8,250 bases of DNA, taken from NCBI GenBank assembly GCA_022710665.1, contig JAKLGN010000021.1, forward strand, positions 3,083-11,332, given 5' to 3'. The stretch is from Methanoregula sp. (GTDB lineage: Archaea > Halobacteriota > Methanomicrobia > Methanomicrobiales > Methanospirillaceae). A model generated the notes under the pieces. It was not told where the DNA came from. It was given only the letters and a program-made list of their open reading frames with translations, and made no database searches. This document shows, piece after piece, positions 1 to 5,254 of the stretch; the first letter of the stretch is position 1; every line of letters starts with the position of its first letter. Both the position numbers and the translations under genes were made by a program.

Positions 1-666
1 CAGGCGATATCCGAATATATCCGCGAACTGGTCGAGGAAGGTATGGTTTCGGCAAGCGGGAGGGGCAATTACGAGGTGACAAAGGCGGGGATCGAATGGG
101 TGCTCGCCCATGCCGAGTCCCTTGAATCGTATGCCCGGCATATCCGGCGCGACATCATCCAGCAGGTTTCGGTCTGGACGGCGATCGCAAAAGAAGACCT
201 GAAAGAAGGAGACGAGGTCGGGGTATCGATGAAAGATGGTTTTCTCTATGCCGGTAAAACCCCGCAGGCAGCTACCGGGTCCGTGGTAGCCGACGCGAAA
301 AAGGATCAGGACGTGGGCGTTGCCCGCCTGAATGGGATTATCGAGCACCACGAGGGGACCGTCCATGTCTGTAAGGTCCCCCGGATCCAGCATGGCGGTT
401 CCCGCAAGGTAAAAAGGGACGAACTCCGCAGGATCACGGAAGGTATCGGCATGGTGGCTGCTGTGGGGCTCGAGGCCTGGATCGCCCTGAAATCTGCCGG
501 CAGGATGCCGGATATGTTCTTCGGGGCCCGGGAAGGCGTGATCGAGGCGGCGTTTCATGGTATTGACTGTGCGATCGTGATCGTGGACGAGGAGTTCACG
601 GACTTTTTGAAAAGGCTGGAGAGCGTGGAACTCGCCTATGTGATCCATGACCTGATCGCACCATGA
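1..666 (+). CDS. Winged-helix DNA-binding protein, conserved archaeal family (5' end outside window)
   Basis: The reading frame is open from base 1, so the gene begins before the window; the ATG at 43 is internal. The first visible residues (AISEYIRELVEEGMV, then an S-G-R-G-N-Y turn and EVTKAGIEWVL) look like the recognition helix and wing of a MarR/ArsR-like winged helix. After it come about 180 residues without a motif I can assign: a beta-rich stretch with GDEVGVSMKDG and ATGSV, then an alternating alpha/beta part ending in CAIVIVDEEF. From memory this layout matches archaeal HTH proteins annotated as DUF7839; no search was run. It is probably a cytoplasmic transcription regulator with a C-terminal ligand- or protein-binding domain, but the ligand and targets are unknown. 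Its TGA overlaps the helicase ATG by 4 nt (ATGA), so the two are probably cotranscribed and translationally coupled. Confidence 0.8.
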   Translation, partial: QAISEYIRELVEEGMVSASGRGNYEVTKAGIEWVLAHAESLESYARHIRRDIIQQVSVWTAIAKEDLKEGDEVGVSMKDGFLYAGKTPQAATGSVVADAKKDQDVGVARLNGIIEHHEGTVHVCKVPRIQHGGSRKVKRDELRRITEGIGMVAAVGLEAWIALKSAGRMPDMFFGAREGVIEAAFHGIDCAIVIVDEEFTDFLKRLESVELAYVIHDLIAP

Positions 667-2756
667 AGATCCTCATCCAGCCGCAGAAAGGCGGAACCTA
701 CAAGCTGCTCTTTTATGATGGCCGGCATACGCGGGGGGCTGCATTCGTTGAGCTGACCGGGACCCCCCGGGGCCCCCGGCCGACCCGGTACCGCGTGAAA
801 TGGGGCTCAAAAAAGGACTACCATCACACCCCGTCAAAAGAACTTATTGCCCAGCTCCGTGACGCGGATGTCCGGATGGTGAAGCCTGACAAGGAGTTCG
901 AGACCTTCCTTGCCGATTTCCAGGTCCGCACCGGGACCGTGGATGCCTGCCGCATGTGTCTGCTTGACGAGCGGTATACACATCTCGATGAGAACAATGC
1001 GGTGACGTTTGGGAAGGGGGAGCGGATCTGCCTTGACTGCGGCAGGCGGGAACTGCGCCGGGAGGTCTCTCATCTCGGGCGGCTGGGACAGGGAGGTATT
1101 GCCCATCTTGATGACCTCCTTTTGAAGCTCCGCAATCTCGACCGGGTGCTTGCAACGCTCCAGCCTGAGAAGGTGACGATGGCCTCGGCACTCTTCGACA
1201 AGCTCGAGGCACACCCGGTCATGAAGACGGCGCCCATCAGCGAGCTGCCACTCCCCCGGCAGTTCGTGGAGGCGGGCGGGGTCGAGCAGCTCATGCCGGC
1301 ACAGCAGCTCGCGGTGGAAGCCGGGCTCCTCTTCGGCAAGGACCTCCTCGTTGTTGCAGCGACCGCGAGCGGCAAGACTTTCATCGGCGAGATGGCCGGA
1401 CTCAAGAACTATCTTGAAGGGAGGGGGAGGATGCTCTTTCTGGTCCCGCTCGTTGCGCTTGCGAACCAGAAGTACGAGCGGTTCACGGAGCGGTACGGGA
1501 AGTTTGCCAGGACCGGACTTCTGACCGGCGTGAGCCGGCTGAACCTGCCCGAGACAAGGAAGGTGGGGGACCGGAACCCGCAGGCCCCGATCATTGTCGG
1601 TACCTACGAGGGAGTGGATAATATGATCCGCTGCGGCCGGAAGATGACCGGCATCGCAACGGTCGTGATCGACGAGGTGCAGATGCTCGAGGATAATGAC
1701 CGGGGGCACCGGCTTGACGGCATGATCGCCCGGCTCAAGTATCTCTGCCCGCAGGCCCAGTTCCTGTACCTCTCGGCAACGATCGGATCCCCGAAAGTTC
1801 TTGCAAAAAAACTGAACTGCACGCTTGTCCAGTACGCGGACCGGCCTGTCGGGCTCGAGCGCTACCTGCTTTTCGTTGAGCGCAAGGGAAAGATCCCGGC
1901 TATCAAACAATTTACTACCGAGGAGTACAAGCGGACATCTTCCAAGGGGTTCCGTGGCCAGACGATCATCTTCACCAATGCCCGTTCACGCTGCCACACG
2001 ATTGCCGACGCCCTGGGAATCCGGGCAGCCGCATATCATGCGGGGCTCACTTCCGTGGAACGCCGTGATGTGGAGACCCGCTTCCTGCAGGGAAAGCTGA
2101 TGGCCGTGGTTACGACCGCGGCTCTCGGGGCAGGTGTCGATTTCCCGGCCTCGCAGGTCATCTTCGATGCCCTCGCCATGGGCAGGGACTGGCTGTCGGT
2201 GCAGGAGTTCAACCAGATGGGAGGCCGGGCAGGCAGGCCGGACTTCCACGATCTTGGCCGGGTCGTGATCCTGGCCGAACCCGGCGGGAGCTATTCCCGC
2301 GAGAACCCGGGGACCGAAGAGGAGATCGCGATTAAACTCCTGAAAGGCGAGATGGAGGAGGTTGCCCCGGAGCATGATTCCGAGAAGAGTTCGGAAGAGT
2401 ATGTTGCCAATGCCATCTGCTGCGGTGGTGAGGAAGCCGACCTCACCCGCATCAACAGCCTGATGGTCGGCAGCATGGAGCCCGTGCTCCCCGATCTCGT
2501 TGCGCACCGCCTCGTGGAGAAGAAGGGTACGAGGCTGGTCCTGACGCCGCTCGCCCGGGTGATGGCCGAACATTTCATCGGCATGGAGCGGTTGCTGGAG
2601 ATCGTCCGTCTCACAAAAGTCATGGACGACCCCCTGGAGATCATTGCCGCGCTGGAGAGCGAGGATGTCCACAAGGAGAAGGAGGCAGCCCCGAAAAAGG
2701 CCGGGCAGAAACCAAAGGGTGCCAGCCCGTTGCGACACAGCCGCAAGCGGCGCTGA
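663..2756 (+). CDS. Ski2-like superfamily 2 DEAD/DEAH-box helicase with N-terminal zinc finger
   Basis: A 697-residue ATP-dependent nucleic-acid helicase. Residues 1-90 are an N-terminal domain without a motif I know. Next is a probable zinc ribbon with C96-x2-C99 and C123-x2-C126. The helicase core follows: Walker A ATASGKT (233-239), DEVQ motif II (337-340), SAT motif III (371-373), TIIFTNAR (434-441), TTAALGAGVDFP motif V (484-495) and QMGGRAGRP motif VI (518-526). A winged-helix-like segment (about 605-640, LVEKKGTRLVLTPLARVMAEHF) is typical of the Ski2/Hel308 group. The protein ends soon after it in a Lys/Arg-rich tail (about 671-697) instead of the long ratchet and helix-loop-helix domains of Hel308, so it is not a standard Hel308. 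From memory, archaeal helicases with this N-terminus carry the label DUF5814. The start is fixed by the ATGA overlap with the HTH gene. DNA or RNA as substrate cannot be decided from sequence. Confidence 0.9.
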   Translation: MKILIQPQKGGTYKLLFYDGRHTRGAAFVELTGTPRGPRPTRYRVKWGSKKDYHHTPSKELIAQLRDADVRMVKPDKEFETFLADFQVRTGTVDACRMCLLDERYTHLDENNAVTFGKGERICLDCGRRELRREVSHLGRLGQGGIAHLDDLLLKLRNLDRVLATLQPEKVTMASALFDKLEAHPVMKTAPISELPLPRQFVEAGGVEQLMPAQQLAVEAGLLFGKDLLVVAATASGKTFIGEMAGLKNYLEGRGRMLFLVPLVALANQKYERFTERYGKFARTGLLTGVSRLNLPETRKVGDRNPQAPIIVGTYEGVDNMIRCGRKMTGIATVVIDEVQMLEDNDRGHRLDGMIARLKYLCPQAQFLYLSATIGSPKVLAKKLNCTLVQYADRPVGLERYLLFVERKGKIPAIKQFTTEEYKRTSSKGFRGQTIIFTNARSRCHTIADALGIRAAAYHAGLTSVERRDVETRFLQGKLMAVVTTAALGAGVDFPASQVIFDALAMGRDWLSVQEFNQMGGRAGRPDFHDLGRVVILAEPGGSYSRENPGTEEEIAIKLLKGEMEEVAPEHDSEKSSEEYVANAICCGGEEADLTRINSLMVGSMEPVLPDLVAHRLVEKKGTRLVLTPLARVMAEHFIGMERLLEIVRLTKVMDDPLEIIAALESEDVHKEKEAAPKKAGQKPKGASPLRHSRKRR

Positions 2757-2818
2757 GGGGAAAACCCTAACTCACCCGAAAAATGTCATAATTTCACCAT
2801 TCAGATATAATTCGGTTG

Positions 2819-2826
2819 TTTTTTTT
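2819..2826 (+). terminator. T8 tract, probable archaeal terminator after the helicase gene
   Basis: Eight consecutive T residues lie 62 nt past the helicase stop, in an AT-rich spacer and just before the TATA-like box of the next ORF. Archaeal RNA polymerase can terminate at T-runs without a hairpin, and none is obvious here. The assignment rests on position and composition. Confidence 0.4.
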
Positions 2827-2834
2827 CAGCATAT

Positions 2835-2844
2835 GTTTTAATAT
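2835..2844 (+). promoter_or_regulatory. TATA-like box for the 67-aa ORF (leaderless)
   Basis: GTTTTAATAT is centred about 27 nt before the ATG at 2866. In archaea the TATA box sits about 25-27 nt before the transcription start, so the transcript would begin at or next to the A of the ATG. No Shine-Dalgarno-like sequence precedes this ATG, which fits leaderless translation. Confidence 0.45.
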
Positions 2845-2865
2845 CAGAACAATCAATGAATTCAT

Positions 2866-3069
2866 ATGGAATCAGATGAGGCACAGGAACTCCAGGTAAA
2901 AAAGGACCTTGCCAACCTGACCAGTACCCTGAACCCCGAGAACATCAATCCTGCGATTATGTTCACCAAAAAACGAGGTATTCGTTCGTGTACCCCGGCC
3001 ATCGGGCAGGCAACGGAGCAGGGCGGGTCGGTCAGTGAACGGCTTAAAAGGGTCCGGAAGCCGGAATAA
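2866..3069 (+). CDS. Small hypothetical protein, 67 aa
   Basis: I do not recognise this protein. Support for its being real is indirect: a TATA-like box at the right distance for a leaderless mRNA, codon choice like the neighbouring genes (AAC, ACC, CTG, ATC, GAG preferred), a plausible soluble composition, and T-rich sequence right after the stop. The N-terminal half is acidic and probably helical (MESDEAQELQVKKDLANLTS). The C-terminal half is basic (KKRGIRS and ERLKRVRKPE) with a single cysteine (SCTPAIG). There is no signal peptide, membrane segment or metal-binding motif. It stands alone between the helicase gene and the hairpin cluster, in the same direction as both, so its transcript could carry those hairpins as a 3' UTR. 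It could still be a chance ORF. Confidence 0.5.
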   Translation: MESDEAQELQVKKDLANLTSTLNPENINPAIMFTKKRGIRSCTPAIGQATEQGGSVSERLKRVRKPE

Positions 3070-3098
3070 ATCGTTAATTGTAATCGTTTTATCAGCTA

Positions 3099-3110
3099 TT
3101 TTTGATTTTT
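3099..3110 (+). terminator. T-rich tracts after the 67-aa ORF
   Basis: Two T5 runs (3099-3103 and 3106-3110) lie 30-41 nt past the stop of the small ORF, with a T4 run just before them. This is an acceptable archaeal termination signal, but it is weak and readthrough into the hairpin cluster is possible. Confidence 0.3.
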
Positions 3111-3178
3111 CTGCTCTGGAGAAAACCTTTTTCAGGTTATATGATCGCCCCCCTTGCGCCATCCCTGCCCCCATCGGG

Positions 3179-3188
3179 GGCGGGGGCG
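3179..3188. repeat. Direct repeat GGCGGGGGCG, copy 1
   Basis: The 10-mer GGCGGGGGCG occurs here and again at 3280-3289, 101 bp apart. Each copy forms part of a hairpin. The sequence after the copies differs, so this is not a longer duplication. The low complexity of the repeat limits its weight. Confidence 0.6.
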
Positions 3189-3279
3189 CATTGCGATACT
3201 CTTCCATTACCTGTTCAGGAAAATCAGACATTATTTCATACAGGTAATACGGCGCTATCCTGATGGGGGATGCCCCAGT

Positions 3280-3289
3280 GGCGGGGGCG
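3280..3289. repeat. Direct repeat GGCGGGGGCG, copy 2
   Basis: Second copy of the 10-mer found at 3179-3188. Its G-run pairs locally with 3292-3297 but could instead pair with the C-run at 3167-3172, giving mutually exclusive folds. Confidence 0.6.
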
Positions 3290-3430
3290 AAGCCCCCGAG
3301 AGCGTTAAGATTTTTAATGATTTCTATAGAATAGATTTTTCATACATATGATAGCGGCTGAATCCCCCTCAACCCACCTTTATGAAATACCCCCCGGGAA
3401 ATGTCCCCGCAGCGGATCAACGACCAATAG

Positions 3431-3459
3431 AAAAAAAAGCGAGGCCCTTATAGTTCCTC
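3431..3459 (-). terminator. Probable terminator of the apgM operon
   Basis: Read on the minus strand, a weak 4-bp stem (GAGG and CCTC, 3456-3459 and 3441-3444, 11-nt loop) is followed by GC and then eight T residues (3438-3431). It lies about 100-130 nt past the methyltransferase stop and is the first long T-run met by a polymerase leaving that gene. Confidence 0.45.
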
Positions 3460-3560
3460 AAGTTTACTGACTGGCCCTGGGGAAGGTGACTGACAGATAT
3501 CATTTTTTTTATTCGATATTCTTCGATTGGGAGTAAACGTATACGCGTACTCAAGAGCCA

Positions 3561-4397
3561 TCACTTCTGTTTTGATATGCACACCCACAGATCGTAGATG
3601 GGGTCAGCAGGATTTTCCTCCACGTCAACGGTCCGCTCCATCTCCGTGCCCCACTGCTGGATGAGCCGGGCTTCCTTTTCTGTTCCGACCGTGATGAGGG
3701 TCTCCTGGGATACAAGGAAGAGCTCCTGGACAATCTGCTCCCACATCTCCTTTGAAAAATCATTGATCTCGCCCATCATGATCCCGATGCCCCGGGGTAC
3801 GGGCTCGATGTACCGGGACGCGACCAGTGCATCAAGGCACATGGTCTCTGACGGGAGCAGGCGCCCGGCTGCAAATCCGCGGGTAATGAGGGATGCGTCA
3901 TTATCATAGGAGAGCGGAACATACCCGAGGTCCCGGAGTACGAGCGAACCAACACCCGAACCACAGCAGCAGTCTACGCATCTCCCATGATAGCCCCTGC
4001 CCCAGTGTTTCCCGATGAGCCGGGTGAGGATCCCGCACCGGACCGGGTTGAGGTCTTCCATGGCGGGCGGGACTTCTTTTGCAAGGATGTTGCTGTAGTA
4101 CTCCCGGACTGCCGCGGTAAAGACCGGGCGATCCTCCTCGAAGATCTCACCGTTCATGTTCTCGAACTGCTCGATCAGTCCGACGGTGGGGTTCCGGAAC
4201 AGGAACGATGCTGCCAGCCAGCCATCAGGTCCGTGAAAGGCGAGGGCAATCGGCTCGCCGTCTCCATCGACCAGGAGGCGGCCTTCGTCACCGCCAGCTG
4301 CTGCCAGCACGTCGTTAAAAATGCGATCTGTCTGGGCTGCGAATTCCGGTTCCACGAACCGGACATCATCGATCTCGAGAATTTCTGCAACGTTCAT
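3561..4397 (-). CDS. SAM-dependent methyltransferase-like protein, substrate unknown
   Basis: A 278-residue protein. The clearest element is a class I methyltransferase motif I, VDCCCGSGVGS (141-151), followed by an acidic loop after the next strand (LSYDND, 162-167) of the kind that binds the ribose of S-adenosylmethionine. Residues 1-110 are a separate N-terminal part I do not recognise, with the patches LLVDGDGEPIALAF and GWLAASFLF. No NPPY/DPPY motif IV is present, which argues against an N6-adenine or aminopurine methylase; GIGIMMGEINDF (203-214) sits near that position. Three consecutive cysteines inside motif I, plus C140 just before, are unusual. The start at 4397 gives an ATGA overlap with the upstream beta-helix gene; the frame is open further upstream, but that extension is Arg-rich and lies wholly antisense-frame within the neighbour, so I reject it. 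Last gene of the apgM operon. Confidence 0.75.
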   Translation of the reverse strand: MNVAEILEIDDVRFVEPEFAAQTDRIFNDVLAAAGGDEGRLLVDGDGEPIALAFHGPDGWLAASFLFRNPTVGLIEQFENMNGEIFEEDRPVFTAAVREYYSNILAKEVPPAMEDLNPVRCGILTRLIGKHWGRGYHGRCVDCCCGSGVGSLVLRDLGYVPLSYDNDASLITRGFAAGRLLPSETMCLDALVASRYIEPVPRGIGIMMGEINDFSKEMWEQIVQELFLVSQETLITVGTEKEARLIQQWGTEMERTVDVEENPADPIYDLWVCISKQK

Positions 4398-5239
4398 GCG
4401 CCACGCTCGATCCGCATACCGTGCGGTGCGGTGATGGTACCGTCGATCTTTGCGTCTTCGTGGAGCACGATCGACCGGGCAATCACGTCCCCGAGGATAT
4501 GCGCACCCTTCCTGACATAGACCGTGCTGCCGCTCTCCACGTTGCCATGCACGCTGACACCCTCGACGACACTGATCCGGTTCTTCGCCCGCAGGCTCCC
4601 GAATATAACCGTGTCCTGCTGGACTTCGATGGAGCCCGCCCGGATATTCCCGTGGAGCCGGCACTTTTTCCCTATCTTCATGGTCGACGGGACACTGAAG
4701 AGTTTCATGTTCAGTTTCGAACGGGAAGGGATCATGAGCGGGATCTGTGCATGGTCCTCCTCGTCCCTGACAATCCCGTCGAGGATCCGGTCAAGTTCCT
4801 TCTCGTTCTCGATATGGAGGAGGGTCATTAAGTAGATGATGATGAACATGAAGACCGGCATCGGGTTCCGGATCTCGATATTTCCCCGGGCCTCAAATCC
4901 TTCCTTTATCTCGACCTTCTCCCCGATATCGAGCGCTCCGTTCACCGCGAGCCTGCCATTGATTTTCACACCTTCGCCGATATAGGCATCCTCATGAGCG
5001 ATCACGTCATTTCCAATCTCGCACCAGTTGCCGATACGGGCATCTCCCCCCGCCCAGACATACTCGCGGATCTTCGAGGATTCGCCCACGTACACGTCAT
5101 TACCCCGGAGCCCGTAATCAATCTGGCAGAACTCACCGATCACGATGTCCCGGTCGGTCTTGAGGCTGTGCTCCTGCAGCTCTGTCCCGTCAGGGAGAAG
5201 ACAATGGTTGTGCCAGTTCTTTGCAGATCGCTCCTTCAT
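4394..5239 (-). CDS. Bactofilin-like / polymer-forming beta-helix protein with a central hydrophobic segment
   Basis: A 281-residue protein built of short beta repeats with G-[DE]-x-hydrophobic spacing, as in bactofilins (polymer-forming cytoskeletal proteins) and left-handed beta-helix acyltransferases. The first repeat block is about 31-124 (for example VYVGESSKI, ARIGNWCEIGND, AYIGEGVKING, LDIGEKVEIKEG), the second about 184-270 (MKIGKKCRLHGNI, VIFGSLRAKN, VSVHGNVESG, AHILGDVIARS). Between them lie a hydrophobic stretch (PVFMFIIIYLMTLL, 128-141) and an acidic, probably helical linker (ENEKELDRILDGIVRDEEDH). It may form a membrane-attached scaffold; enzymatic acyl transfer is less likely because no catalytic His pattern stands out, but it is not excluded. 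I chose the ATG at 5239, preceded by GGGGGGA 3-4 nt upstream; a GTG at 5251 would add four residues. It lies 15 nt after apgM and overlaps the methyltransferase gene by 4 nt. Confidence 0.75.
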   Translation of the reverse strand: MKERSAKNWHNHCLLPDGTELQEHSLKTDRDIVIGEFCQIDYGLRGNDVYVGESSKIREYVWAGGDARIGNWCEIGNDVIAHEDAYIGEGVKINGRLAVNGALDIGEKVEIKEGFEARGNIEIRNPMPVFMFIIIYLMTLLHIENEKELDRILDGIVRDEEDHAQIPLMIPSRSKLNMKLFSVPSTMKIGKKCRLHGNIRAGSIEVQQDTVIFGSLRAKNRISVVEGVSVHGNVESGSTVYVRKGAHILGDVIARSIVLHEDAKIDGTITAPHGMRIERGA

Positions 5240-5242
5240 GCT

Positions 5243-5250
5243 TCCCCCCA
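5243..5250 (-). promoter_or_regulatory. Purine-rich Shine-Dalgarno-like site before the beta-helix gene
   Basis: On the minus strand TGGGGGGA ends 3 nt before the ATG at 5239, inside the 15-nt gap after the apgM stop. It is a rough match to archaeal Shine-Dalgarno sequences, somewhat close to the start, and favours that ATG over the GTG at 5251, which would lie only 3 nt from the apgM stop. Confidence 0.35.
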
Positions 5251-5254
5251 CAAA

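Larger units (their letters stand above)
3155..3298 (+). ncRNA. Candidate structured RNA or intergenic palindromic element: cluster of four hairpins
   Basis: Four potential stem-loops follow one another. First, 3155-3190: TGCGCC pairs with GGCGCA, CCC with GGG, and GCCCCC with GGGGGC around a 3-nt ATC loop, with two small bulges. Second, 3206-3248: ATTACCTGT pairs with ACAGGTAAT, 9 bp around a 25-nt loop. Third, 3264-3277: TGGGG with CCCCA. Fourth, 3282-3298: CGGGGGC-GAA-GCCCCCG, a 7-bp stem around the very stable GCGAAGC turn. CGCT (3253-3256) and AGCG (3301-3304) could close the last two into a junction. No known family (RNase P, SRP, 7S, C/D or H/ACA guide, riboswitch) was recognised. Strand is uncertain because stems are nearly symmetric. 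A REP-like repeat is the main alternative. Confidence 0.4.
3070..3560. other. Gene-free convergent spacer, 491 bp
   Basis: This spacer lies between the plus-strand small ORF and the minus-strand operon. I see no convincing protein gene in it. It holds T-rich DNA up to about 3116, a TTATAT box-like element (3137-3142), GC-rich and mixed hairpins from 3155 to 3298, an AT-rich stretch with the perfect palindrome TTCTATAGAA (3322-3331), a minus-strand T8 tract (3431-3438) and a plus-strand T8 tract (3503-3510). G/C runs set in AT-rich DNA make it unlike both the coding DNA and the other spacers of the window. Confidence 0.7.

Noticed and set aside
834..1910. Long minus-strand ORF (358 codons) opposite the helicase
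   Set aside because: It is a shadow of GC-rich coding sequence: the plus frame carries all helicase motifs, and the minus product shows no domain.
1986..2738. Minus-strand ORF of 250 codons opposite the helicase C-terminus
   Set aside because: Antisense shadow with a His/Arg/Leu-rich, domain-free product.
2872..3231. Minus-strand ORF of 119 codons antisense to the small plus-strand ORF
   Set aside because: Its PPPP stretch comes from the C/G-run hairpin, its last third is simply the complement of the better-supported plus ORF, and no ribosome site or convincing promoter precedes it.
3155..3298. CRISPR array or tRNA in the hairpin-rich spacer
   Set aside because: There are no regularly spaced repeats of 24-37 nt, and no T-loop (GGTTCRA-type) sequence or cloverleaf can be drawn.
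3260..3360. C/D-box guide RNA suggested by TGATGG near 3261 and CTGA near 3358
   Set aside because: The C-box match is imperfect, the distance is too long for a standard archaeal guide of about 60 nt, and no C'/D' boxes fit between.
4398..4664. 89-residue N-terminal extension of the methyltransferase
   Set aside because: It is Arg-rich, lies entirely inside the beta-helix gene in another frame, and the ATG at 4397 gives a classic ATGA overlap.
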